64,000 nucleotides of DNA, taken from NCBI GenBank assembly GCA_036785325.1, contig JAXIVH010000019.1, positions 732,840 through 796,839 of the forward strand, read 5' to 3'. The notes beneath the pieces are model-generated. The model had not been told where the DNA came from and did not search any database. It saw only the letters and a program-made list of their open reading frames with translations. The stretch comes from Urophycis tenuis (taxonomy: Eukaryota; Chordata; Actinopteri; Gadiformes; Phycidae). Shown here piece by piece: positions 1-10,589 of this stretch; positions within the stretch are counted from its first letter, which is position 1; each line of letters begins with the position of its first letter. A program made the position numbers and the translations under genes.

Positions 1-229
1 TGACTCCTGGTCCTGTTTCTTCAGGACCTTCTCATACCCAAGTTGAGTTTATTGTCTTTACTTTGGTTCTGTGGACCGACCGCCTGCACAATAAATGATC
101 CCTTTTACCGTCTTAAAGTATTGACTTATTTCCACGTGTGTGTGGTTTAAGGACGATGGTGAAACGTTATTGTGACATTAAATGATGGATATCTACATGC
201 GAGAGGTCAGACATTAGAGACAAACTTAC

Positions 230-3200
230 CTCCTGTCTGGTTGAAGCGCTGCTTCAGAATGTCAATGTCGACTTTGAAGATCTGCTGGGTACCCCAAAAC
301 GTTCCAGTTTCCCTCTCCAGGTAGTCTGGGTCATCTCTGGTGAACTGCTCCATCCAGGCCTGTTTGGGTTCTACTCTCTTACTGTTGCTGTCGTAGTGAA
401 TCATCTGAACTTCATCCACCATCCCGACAGCCAAAAACTCTGGGAAGCTTGAGAGTCCAGACGACGCCGTGTAGAAATAATGTAGAGAGTGCATCACTGT
501 AGAGAGACAGACAGGTTACTGTACACCACTGTAGAGAGACAGACAGGTTACTGTACACCACTGTAGACAGACAGGTTACTGTGCATCACTGTAGACAGAC
601 AGGTTACTGTACACCACTGTAGACAGACAGGTTACTGTACATCACTGTAGGGAGACAGACAGGTTAATGTACATCACTGTAGAGAGACAGGTTACTGTAC
701 ACCACTGTAGAGAGACAGGTTACTGTACATCACTGTAGAGAGACAGACAGGTTAATGTACTTCACTGTAGAGAGACAGACAGGTTACTGTACACCACTGT
801 AGACAGACAGGTTACTGTATACACTGTAGAGAGACAGACAGGTTACTGTAAATCACAGTAGAGAGACAGACAGGCTACTGTACACCACTGTAGACAGACA
901 GACAGGTTACTGTACACCACTGTAGACAGACAGGTTACTGTACACCACTGTAGACAGACAGGTTACAGTACATCACAGCAGACAGACATATGGCCCCGCC
1001 CCCTATCATATGGCCCCTCCCCCTGGCTGTACAGCTAATGTACAAACCTTTTGAGTTTTTTGACAACATTTTATACACAAATGTACACAACATAAACAAA
1101 TATTTTTGAATGACAAAATTAAAGAAATATATAATCCTGAGCATATTGGTAGGCCTTTATCTTTTAGTTCTACAGACACATTTGAATGACACTAAAATGT
1201 ACATTCTCTGATTGTTATGTTCTGTATTTCAGAAATGATGGTGAGATTAACTCTTGTCTTCTGATGACAATGTGAACATATTAGGGCTGGGCGATATGGC
1301 TGAAAACTGTATCACCATATAAGTGTTTCATATCGGTCGATATCGATGATTATTGATCATTTGTATGACCTATTTAAAATAAGGCCCAGGAGAAAAATAT
1401 AGTAACTTTAAAAATTGTTATTTTAAACTTAACCTTCCTCTGATTGTAGCAGACAGGGAAAAGGAATGTCAACACAACCATGGAAAACACTCAGATATAA
1501 ACATCAGTCTGAATGACAATTAAAATCACAATGAAAACAATTATCAATAATAAAGTGCTTAACAAAAATAAAGTGTTACAAAAACATGTGCAAAGTGTTA
1601 AATGTAAACAGAGAGAAACCTGAGAAGAACTATCTTCATGTATATTTTTTACAGTAAGTATAGCGCAAAAAAGTTCTGGTGAACAACATTTTTTATATAT
1701 ATATATATAGGCGCAACCAAACGTATACGATACTGTCACCTGATTGGCTATCAGCCTGTCACTCCATACGTTGCTAGGTAGCACAGGACGAATGCCTTTG
1801 GTCGCGTTCCGAATGCAAAGTTCCCTCCACTCTATGCCCTACTCCCTAGTTACTGTGCAGAGTACACAAGTCGAGGGGTCCTCAATGAAGGGTACTCGTT
1901 CTGAACGTTTGATTTGGAACACCCTGCAAACCTTATCAACAGCAGACAGCGTTAACATCGCACTTTGATGACATCTTTGTTCCTCAAGTCAGAAGTAGGA
2001 TGCTTACGGCATGCTCACGCAACTAAGATTGCTTTAAACAATTTTAACTCTTCAAAATAAAGATGTTCAAACTCCTGTTGGCTGTGGTGATGAATATATT
2101 GTCATGTTTCAAAGTATATGTTGCTGAGTTCCTCGCCCTGACGTCACTGTGCCAGTTGCCTCTTCCTCGGTGAAGTGATGCTCTGTGTTCCCTCGCCCCC
2201 TACCTACTGTGTAGTCCTCTTTGTAGTGGGCTCTGTTCATACCAACGGAATGGAAGCTCACTTCATAGGTCACTTCAGTCCACTACGACGCCATCGGAAC
2301 GCACCCTGTGCTCCGGGTTCTTCCAACGAGGAAAACTAAATATCCAAACCTTCTATCGAACGCCTTTTCTCTTGATATTGATGACGTGTCTATCGCATTC
2401 ATATCATGATCGTTTTATCACCAGCCCTAGTTCATAGTAACAGTATTCTAGTTTGATTTCGTAGTCTATCATCCAAAATATGAATTGAACTTTATACACT
2501 CACACACCTGACTGTTATATCCTGTTCAACACGTTGTAGGTTTTGGATTGAAAGGTGAAAAGACAGGCTGACAACAAAAACTGTGTGTGTGTGTGCGTGT
2601 GTGTGTGTGTGTGTTCTTTATTTCTTTCTCACGATACGATTATACGCTTATACCGCAGCAATAGCACAATCTCAGGAGAGGCGTTGCAGATCTAGTCAAA
2701 TAGCCTGCTGGTGAAATACTGAGGTGTGACCTGTACCAATATTAATATTATAATGATACAGTGTCTCCCGTAAGTCAAGTATATGCATCTACCGGTTTGA
2801 TTGCAACGTTACACAACGTACATTACATAAAGTATAAAGTATGACATTAAATATGTGGGGCCATTGTCTATTTATGAGCCACATTCACTAGATACCATAT
2901 CCCAAATCAAACGAAAATATAGTGCACAAGTGGACGTGGTCACGTGGGAAATGATAGGACGTTACGCTCGTGACCCCGAACTCTAGATTTATACTGCCAC
3001 CCAGCGGCCACTCTCAAACACGTGAAGGGACGTCAAGCCTTCCCTCGGTGGTAAACACTTTCTGCCAGGCGCGTTTCTAGGTTCCGACTTTTGGGCGGGC
3101 TAAGGAAGCCACAGGGGGGGGCGGTGAATTGGGGCTTTCAATATCGTAGGACGAAACGATCAAAGGCATTTGCATGAACCCATGCATCGGCGCGTCACAT

Positions 3201-3668
3201 TTATTGAACGAGTAAACGAATATAGAGGATTCACAGAAGCCACAGAAGATGTAGAAAAGCCAATAATAAGATATCTCTGAGTGTTAATTTAGTGTTTAGG
3301 ATTAAAAGTGAACTAAAAGTAGACATTTGATTCCCTCCAAACTGAAGTTTAATGTTTGGCGCCGATAACAGATTGTACATTTATTAACGACGTCATCAAA
3401 CGGCCAGTAGGCTACTTTCGTTTTGATACTTTGACCCCCAAATAAATGTTCTTATATTAGTTTCAATATTCAAAGTCAATGATCATGTTGTGGATTAATT
3501 GGAGCCATTTCAGATGACAGCCAAATGCTTACTCCAATTAACCCGGAAATCTACTGAAAAAACAACCTGATGGAAAGAGTTTTGAACAGGAGCAAACTTG
3601 TCATCAGTCTCACCTGAGGACACACCGTGACCGAACAGCAACAGCAGAAGTCCTGTGAGGGTCTTCAT
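230..3668 (-). CDS. MHC class I alpha chain, 5' end (exons 1-2)
   Basis: This is the start of a classical-type fish MHC class I heavy chain, a membrane protein that presents peptides to T cells. Exon 1 (3614-3668) begins at an ATG and encodes the signal peptide MKTLTGLLLLLFGHGVSS; it ends at a GT donor in phase 1. Exon 2 (230-496) follows an AG acceptor and encodes the alpha-1 domain: YFYTASSG near its start, VGMVDEVQM, YDSN, WMEQFTRDDPDYLERETG, and LKQRFNQTGG at the end with the conserved N-glycosylation site NQT. It ends at a GTAAGT donor, and the 267-base length is normal for this exon. The exons join in frame. Intron 1 is about 3.1 kb and carries a minisatellite and a MITE. Exons for alpha-2, alpha-3 and the tail would lie left of base 1, so function cannot be judged. 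The protein looks like the fish U lineage, but lineage and locus cannot be fixed from one domain. Confidence 0.9.
498..990. repeat. 28-32 bp minisatellite abutting the MHC exon 2 acceptor
   Basis: About 16 tandem units of the type cactgtagacagacaggtta fill the start of intron 1. On the gene strand each unit carries a pyrimidine tract and ACAG followed by TG, which is the same sequence as the true exon 2 acceptor. Two units have lost the AG. The array ends in degenerate copies near 985. Confidence 0.9.
1282..2429. mobile_element. Non-autonomous hAT-like element in MHC intron 1
   Basis: The element starts TAGGGCTGGGCGATA and ends in the near inverse TATCACCAGCCCTA. The flanking 8-mers GAACATAT and GTTCATAG agree at five of eight positions, as expected of an aged hAT target duplication. 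It contains no transposase reading frame. The GGGCTGGGCGATATGG terminus is a common pattern in fish MITEs. The central part (about 1700-2350) may hold a further unrecognised insertion. Confidence 0.5.
2430..3613. other. Rest of MHC intron 1
   Basis: This stretch has a TG microsatellite (2583-2616) and a 177-bp dispersed repeat copy (3050-3226). Otherwise it is AT-rich, and I see no exon, RNA gene or further element. Confidence 0.5.
3050..3226. mobile_element. Dispersed repeat, copy 1 (second copy at 42598)
   Basis: This 177-bp block matches 42598-42774 with two mismatches. The second copy continues to an end reading cgtcgccactg, which looks like the inverse of a hAT terminus. Copy 1 is therefore probably a truncated hAT-like element. 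It lies inside the MHC intron. Confidence 0.6.
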
Positions 3669-3789
3669 ATCGATGTGTTCAGAAGAACAGGCTTGATGAG
3701 ATCTTCAACCCAGATGTGACTCGGACTCAAGCAGCAGACCGACTGACCCGGAAACCTGTGATCAAGAGACGGAGAAGAGAGGAGCCGCT

Positions 3790-3860
3790 TTGGACCAATA
3801 GGAATTCAGGAAGGCGGTTACGTCATTAGTTTCTAGGGAGGTTCAAAACGAAACTAACAC
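3790..3860 (-). promoter_or_regulatory. MHC class I promoter: ISRE, X1/X2 box and Y box
   Basis: Reading the minus strand toward the gene, an ISRE-like AGTTTCGTTTTG (3855-3844) is followed by an X1-like CCTAGAAACTAA (3837-3826). Directly next to it is an X2/CRE-like TGACGTAA (3825-3818), then an ATTGG Y box (3799-3795), about 125 bases before the ATG. The order and spacing match the enhanceosome known from mammalian MHC class I promoters, which is bound by IRF, RFX, CREB/ATF and NF-Y and induced by interferon and NLRC5. The boxes are seen in the sequence; activity is inferred. Confidence 0.7.
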
Positions 3861-3984
3861 AAACATAGGCACGCTGTTAGGGCGATCAAGTTTCAAGCTT
3901 CTCTTATTCATTGCCATATATAGCAGGACATATATAATGTTACACTTTGAAACTTTTCAGCATTAATGTTCAGCGATTTATAAC

Positions 3985-3987
3985 AAT

Positions 3988-4074
<87 letters not shown>
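3985..4074. repeat. (TG)n microsatellite
   Basis: A nearly pure TG run of about 90 bases. With the CA run at 4217 it forms an inverted pair separated by about 140 bases. Confidence 0.95.
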
Positions 4075-4216
4075 GTCCACAACTCTGACCAGCGTCAGTG
4101 TGAACAGAGTTCATATTTCTTATGATCTTCCTCTGGCGTTCTCATATCAGATGTCTTATGCTGACAACAAAACCCAGAGCTTTCTGTTTGGCTTCTGGTT
4201 GACGCTTAGAACAAGA

Positions 4217-4217
4217 G

Positions 4218-4305
<88 letters not shown>

Positions 4306-4359
4306 ACACACACACACACGCACACACACGCACACGCACACATACCAACACGTACACGT

Positions 4360-4391
<32 letters not shown>

Positions 4392-4432
4392 GCACACGCA
4401 CACATACCAACACGTACACACACACACACACA
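4217..4432. repeat. (CA)n microsatellite with interruptions
   Basis: A pure CA run is followed by CA interrupted by CG, TA and the phrase cataccaacacgtacac, which occurs twice and again at 9187. It adjoins the 3' end of a minus-strand LINE and may have grown from that LINE's tail. Confidence 0.9.
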
Positions 4433-4449
4433 CATTTGTATAGCCCAGG

Positions 4450-5270
4450 TTACTAAATCTTGAGGTGATAGGCTGGTACTTTGCCATCTTTTCACGGAAG
4501 GCGATGTCCATATATAAGTCAAAGACACAACCTACCTCAATGATGAGTGCCTCCCTCCTATCCTTATCCACAAAGACAATATCAGGGGTGTTAGGGATGT
4601 TAATAGACAGGTCACTGGTACTGCCAAACCACTCTGACATTACACGGGAATGTTTGTACACAGATGCATTTGGGTATATTACTTTTACAGTGTCAGTCAG
4701 TCATTTTCAATGACTTTTACAGTGCTGGCAATCAAGTCCACAATGCGGTTATGGCATGCAATATAGAGTCCTTTGTACATGTTGCAACCATTTAGAATAT
4801 GGGCAACAGATTGATAATGTTGGGTGGAATTTATATGCATTATGCAGTGTGGTTGGTGATTTGCAGGGTACCACAATGCCAGGTTGTACTTGGTAGGCAA
4901 CACCTGCAGTCTGCCTTTCGTGGTAAAGCAGAGAATGTCCTCCCCTACAGCCACATTCCTGTACATTGAATGGGAGACAGAGTGGTCAGCAAAGCCCAGG
5001 CATGCTAACTTTCCCTGCATCCTGAGTCCGGTCCAGTGTAGCATTGTGTCTGTTTGTTTGATGTGGAGCAGAAGCCTCCTTGCTGTAGTGCTCTGTAATG
5101 TGTGATGCATGTCATTGTGGAAGACAGTAGCCTCCACTGAAATAGATGGGTTTGTGATCACTGCATCGGTTGCCTCTGGTGCAGTGTGTGTATTCTCTTG
5201 TGTCCATCTCAGTTTGGCTCCCATTCTGGTGCACAGGTCATTCAGGTCCGGCCAGTCTGACCCAATAGTA
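4450..5270 (-). pseudogene. LINE C-terminal finger and REL endonuclease, partial
   Basis: After the minisatellite the coding sequence resumes with WPDLNDLCTRMGAKLRW. A zinc-finger-like stretch follows in which CIM, HILNGC and CHNRI keep the usual spacing; the second cysteine of the expected CxxC pair appears as H. Then come TPDIVFVDKDRREAL, IIEVGCVFD and KMAKYQPI, which fit the PD-(D/E)XK core of the target-nicking endonuclease in R2-like LINEs. A frame change near 4690 separates the finger from the nuclease part, and the nuclease breaks off at NLGYTN where the microsatellite begins. The product is therefore broken twice. Confidence 0.65.
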
Positions 5271-7243
5271 TAACAGTGTGTAGATATAACAGTGTGTAGA
5301 TAGTATAACAGTGTGAAGATAGTGTAACAGTGTAGATAGTATAACAGTGTAGATAGTATAACAGTGTGTAGATAGTATAACAGTGTGTAGATAGTATAAC
5401 AGTGTGAAGATAGTGTAACAGTGTAGATAGTATAACAGTGTAGATAGTATAACAGTGTGTAGATAGTATAACAGTGTGTAGATAGTATAACAGTGTGTAG
5501 ATAGTGTAATAGTGTGTAGATAGTATAACAGTGTAGATAGTATAACAGTGTAGATAGTATAACAGTGTGTAGATATAACAGTGTGTAGATAGTATAACAG
5601 TGTGTAGATAGTATAACAGTGTGTAGATAGTATAACACTGTGTACATAGTATAACAGTGTAGATAGTATAACAGTGTGTAGATAGTATAACAGTGTGTAG
5701 ATAGTTTAACAGTGTAGATAGTATAACAGTGTGTAGATAGTATAACAGTGTGTAGATCAACAGTGTGTAGATAGTATAATAGTGTGTAGATAGTATAAAA
5801 GTGTGTAGATAGTATAACAGTGTGTAGATAGTATAACAGTGTGTAGATAGTATAACAGTGTGTAGATAGTGTAATACTGTGTAGATAGTATAACAGTGTA
5901 GATAGTATAACAGTGTGTAGATAGTATAACAGTGTAGATAGTATAACAGTGTGTAGATAGTGTAATACTGTGTAGATAGTATAACAGTGTAGATAGTATA
6001 ACAGTGTGTAGATAGTATAACAGTGTGTAGATAGTATAACAGTGTAGATAGTATAACAGTGTGTAGATAGTATAACAGTGTTTAGATAGTACAACAGTGT
6101 GTAGATAGTATAACAGTGTGTAGATAGTATAACAGTGTAGATAGTATAACAGTGTGTAGATAGTATAACAGTGTGTAGATATAACAGAGTGTAGATAATA
6201 TAACAGTGTGTAGATAGTATAACAGTGTGTAGATAGTATAACAGTGTGTAGATCAACAGTGTGTAGATAGTATAATAGTGTGTAGATAGTATAAAAGTGT
6301 GTAGATAGTATAACAGTGTGTAGATAGTATAACAGTGTGTAGATAGTATAACAGTGTGTAGATAGTGTAATACTGTGTAGATAGTATAACAGTGTAGATA
6401 GTATAACAGTGTGTAGATAGTATAACAGTGTAGATAGTATAACAGTGTGTAGATAGTGTAATACTGTGTAGATAGTATAACAGTGTAGATAGTATAACAG
6501 TGTGTAGATAGTATAACAGTGTGTAGATAGTATAACAGTGTAGATAGTATAACAGTGTGTAGATAGTATAACAGTGTTTAGATAGTACAACAGTGTGTAG
6601 ATAGTATAACAGTGTGTAGATAGTATAACAGTGTAGATAGTATAACAGTGTGTAGATAGTATAACAGTGTGTAGATATAACAGAGTGTAGATAATAAAAC
6701 AGTGTGTAGATAGTATAACAGTGTGTAGATAGTATAACAGTGTGTAGATCAACAGTGTGTAGATAGTATAATAGTGTGTAGATAGTATAAAAGTGTGTAG
6801 ATAGTATAACAGTGTGTAGATAGTATAACAGTGTGTAGATAGTATAACAGTGTGTAGATAGTGTAATACTGTGTAGATAGTATAACAGTGTAGATAGTAT
6901 AACAGTGTGTAGATAGTATAACAGTGTAGATAGTATACTGTAACAGTGTGTAGATAGTGTAATACTGTGTAGATAGTATAACAGTGTAGATAGTATAACA
7001 GTGTGTAGATAGTATAACAGTGTGTAGATAGTATAACAGTGTTTAGATAGTACAACAGTGTGTAGATAGTATAACAGTGTGTAGATAGTATAACAGTGTA
7101 GATAGTATAACAGTGTGTAGATAGTATAACAGTGTGTAGATATAACAGAGTGTAGATAATATAACAGTGTGTAGATAGTATAACAGTGTAGATAGTATAA
7201 CAGTGTGTAGATAGTATAACAGTGTAGATAGTACAACAGTGTG
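5270..7243. repeat. 17/19-bp minisatellite with 496-bp higher-order repeat
   Basis: About 2 kb of units of the form tagtataacagtgtgtaga (19 bp) and a 17-bp variant lacking one tg. Rare variants such as gatcaacagtg recur at 5755, 6251 and 6747, exactly 496 bases apart, followed each time by the same order of variants. This shows amplification of a block of about 26 units on top of the basic repeat. Confidence 0.95.
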
Positions 7244-7244
7244 T

Positions 7245-8352
7245 CTAGTTTGCCATTGCTTTTCCTCCTGAAGCCGAGGAAGCTATCTTGGTCTGCTGTG
7301 GCCAGAGGGACCTTCCTCTTCCTGAGGTCTAGCAGGAGGGAAGCTCTGGCTAGCTCTCTGACAGTGATGTCATCATTGTTTAGCATACTGATGAGGTGGG
7401 TCAGCCGAGTAGCGGTGTAAGTCCATTCCACGTTTGGGACCCCCAGCCCACCCTCTTTGTAGGAGAGGAAGATGATGTCCCGGGTGGTATGGGTGTTCAG
7501 ACCAAGCCATTTCCTAACAGCCTGGACTGTCGTATTGTCCATGTCCCGCAATACATTTTGTGGGATATGAACATTAGCAAAGAGGTGTTGGATCTTCGCC
7601 AGGGCCACCTCTCTGATGGCCTCCAATTTCATGACTACAGGGAGGGGGGAGGAGTCGATTAGATCAACTCTGTTCTTGAAGGCACAGGATAGCTCCTGAA
7701 CCTGCTCTCCCCACTCACCTGCAATGTTGATTTTATGGCCAAGGTAGACTTTGGACAAGGTAGACTTTGATAGGCTGTCCCATAATTGGGAGGGAGGAGG
7801 GGGTTTGTCAGTTTTGGATTTGTACCAGCGGGTGCCACCACTGCGTCTTTCATAAAGTGCTGCGCACTTGGTGTGTTTCACCTCTAACTTTGACCATCCC
7901 AGAAATTTGTCTGTTCTAGCCAGCATGTTGCGGATGACAGTTTCCTCCCAAGACACCTCAACATCGTCAGCGTACCCCTGGACAGGGTTTGGGGATCTGA
8001 TTTGCGGTGGTGCGCACTGGCAGAGCCATTTCAGCCACTGGTTAATAGCGAGGATGAAGTTAACAGCACTCCAGGGGCAGCCTGTTTTAATCCCCACCTG
8101 GAGGGGAATGGGGTCTGTAAGTTGGTGGCCACAGATCACTTGCAGAAAAGATCCCTTATACACATCCGTTATGATGTCCACAAAGGGCTGGGGTAGATGG
8201 ATATCCTCCAATGCGCTCAGCATAATGTTGTGGGGTAGTGTTCCGAATGCGTCTCTGAAGTCCAGGAATACTGTGTATAATTTACATGATTCATGTTTGA
8301 AGTCATCAATTCCGGTTTTCAGGCAGAATACATGCTCGTTCATGCCCTGCAT
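7245..8352 (-). pseudogene. LINE reverse transcriptase domain, partial
   Basis: The reading frame encodes most of a non-LTR reverse transcriptase, which copies the element RNA at a nicked target. Visible motifs are FLDFRDAFGTLPH (palm aspartate), GIKTGCPWSAVNFIL, and the catalytic YADDVEVSWEE, then a thumb region ending FLGFRRKSNGKLD. The N-terminal fingers are missing, which marks 5' truncation. The frame then runs straight into the minisatellite, whose unit has no stop in any minus-strand frame, so the 699-residue open frame is longer than the real gene. Without the N-terminus the protein is unlikely to work. The RT call is sure; the clade is not. Confidence 0.8.
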
Positions 8353-8390
8353 GTCTATGTAGGCTTTTAGGCTTTTAGGCTTTTAGGGGG

Positions 8391-9203
8391 GGGGGGGGGG
8401 GGGGGGAAGGGAATGTGCTATTATTGAGTATTATGTTAATAGCTTTTGAACTGCGGTGCTGCCACAGGTAGAATAGTTTTTCTCTGCTTACTGTCCTTTG
8501 GTGATGATGTTGTTCTCCGCATCTGCTGAGCGATGGTTAGATGACGTCTCTGACGTCGAAGATCAGCTGTTTCTCGATCCAGGAAGTAATGCGGACCGGT
8601 GTAGACTCCGCTGGATATTTATCACTCAGGGGAAACTTTTTCAAAATTCGTGACACGTATTTCAGGAGTGGTGGTCCAAACTCTTTCCCGTTGTTATGAC
8701 GTGTACGAAATAATCCGTTTTGGAAAAAATACTCCTAGAGTAAAATACTCCTAGAGTACTCCTATACTCTTAGAATGGATGCAACTCTACTCCACTTCGC
8801 TGTATCACCAGAGCAGGCAAAGTAAGTTCTATCTTCGAGTAGTTTGGTATCCAATGATCTCCTGAATTGTCTTTCGTCGATCTCGAACATTGTCCATTCA
8901 TGACATTGAAGTTGGCGCACGTAATTGTTAAAATCCACAGGGGAATCCTCACCGCCCGGTGTTGGTTGCGGGGCAGGGTCATGGGATTGTTTGTAGATAC
9001 GGCCACTGACCAGGGCTTGTTTAAAGGCCGATCGTAATACTGTAACTAGGCACATGTTCAGTACGAGTGTCCAAAGCATATTTTCTCTGCTGCATTACCG
9101 ATGGCAGTTACAACGGGCGAGATGTTTAAGTTTTTAAATTGCTATGGATTGGCACGGAGCTGCGAAATTCACGCCGCCGACGTGACACATACCAACACGT
9201 ACA
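8391..9203. other. No recognised gene
   Basis: A G run (8387-8406) is followed by unassigned DNA. A 105-codon open frame (9079-8762, minus) has no family I recognise and no splice or promoter context. A 14-base direct repeat, agagtaaaatactc-like, lies near 8735-8760. Confidence 0.4.

Positions 9204-9274
<71 letters not shown>
9204..9274. repeat. (CA)n microsatellite
   Basis: A pure CA run preceded by cataccaacacgtacacgta, the same lead-in as in the 4.3 kb CA array. This suggests a shared source or gene conversion. Confidence 0.95.
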
Positions 9275-9547
9275 CCATTGTTGTGCCTCCATTTAGTTTT
9301 CTGTCTGCTGTCTGTTACAAGAGTCCTTTAGAGAGAAAGAGAGTAAAGAGTTCTTTACTCTCTAAATGACTCTAGTGTAAAGTATTGTATTGCAGCTTGA
9401 CCAGGTGCTGAGGAACACTCTGTGTTGTGGCGCCCCGTATGGCCATACCGTGTACTGCACCCCGTTTATAGGAAATCACGTGGGGTGACTCTGACAGGTG
9501 GAGTTAGAAACAACGCTCCTGCGTTACCTCAACGCTACCACACACGG

Positions 9548-9660
<113 letters not shown>

Positions 9661-10589
9661 GCTGTGTGTTTGTGTTGTCCATGTCAGGTCCATCCACCAG
9701 GTTCCATCTCCTCTCTCTCTCTCTCTTGCTCTCTATCTATCTCTCTCTCTCTCCTCCACCTCTCCATCCAGACGGCTCCACCTCTCTGTGTCACCCCTCT
9801 CTCCACCCTCCCCAGGGCTCTCCGATCAAACCTAGAGTCCTATAGAGAGAGAGTGGCGACAACTCCGTTTACTGCAATGGTTCGTTTTTTTTCACAGCAA
9901 TGGCGGCGCATAAGGCCCCTCAAAAGTTCCCGGAAGTGAGCGCAAGCTAACTGTCACTCAATGTATTTCAACGGAGGAGATGGTAGGAGCAACACTTGTC
10001 CGAGGTAAAACGTTTAAAGAATGACACTTTCATATCAGTAGGGCATTGAAATCAAATTGACAAGAGTAATTAATTATGTTGGCGTATTTTCTTCGTCTAG
10101 ATTAGAGGATGTAGAGAATATTAACAGGTAAAAATGTAGGCTAGCACACTAGATAACCATAACAACCCGTGCAACAGGCTGATAACTGTAAATTCAGCCC
10201 TCTAAATACGCTGTAACTTAATCCAACCTTGCCGATTTATACTAATAGCAAGGTTAATGTGTAGGGAGTGTGATTGCAGTTATACATCAATGTAATATCT
10301 TTGAGGCTGCAGAATGACGGTCTGTAATGTCTCTCACCACCGCATTGCACTGACTTGACAGTGGTTCTTTAATGTAATTCATGTTGCTGTAAGTATACTG
10401 TGGTGTGTATTGGGCAACTTGTTTTTTCCCTCCTACAGATCATTATACTATTATAACAGGGCAAACAACCAAATCACGTAAATAGTTACTAGGTGTGTCT
10501 ACTGTGTACTGTTGTAATTCTGATGACCATTACCTGTCTATGTGATGTTGCATATCAGCTGCTTTTGTGGAGTGGAAGAGAGCAGAATC
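9661..10589. other. No recognised gene
   Basis: After the CT-rich tract this is ordinary intergenic-looking sequence. It includes a short GC-richer part (9900-9950) with caatggcggcgcataagg. I see no open frame with a known domain. Confidence 0.4.

Larger units (their letters stand above)
4433..8390 (-). mobile_element. REL-endonuclease-type LINE (R2/R4-like group)
   Basis: This is a 5'-truncated non-LTR retrotransposon on the minus strand. It has a reverse transcriptase (8352 to about 7245), a C-terminal zinc-finger and restriction-like endonuclease region (about 5270-4450), and a 2 kb minisatellite between them. The 5' end runs into three copies of aggctttt and a G run at 8387. The 3' end stops at the CA microsatellite inside the endonuclease domain. 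The domain order RT, CCHC-like finger, PD-(D/E)XK-type nuclease is that of the R2/R4/NeSL group, to which fish Rex6 belongs; I cannot fix the family. Confidence 0.75.

Noticed and set aside
498..990. CRISPR-like array of short repeats
   Set aside because: Units are directly adjacent without unique spacers, in a vertebrate intron. It is a minisatellite.
3908..4661. Open frames of repeated CV or TH
   Set aside because: Translation of TG/CA microsatellites.
4697..8352. Very long minus-strand open frames rich in YYLHTVILSTHCYTI
   Set aside because: They come from the 17/19-bp minisatellite, whose unit contains no stop in any minus-strand frame. Only the flanking LINE parts are real coding.
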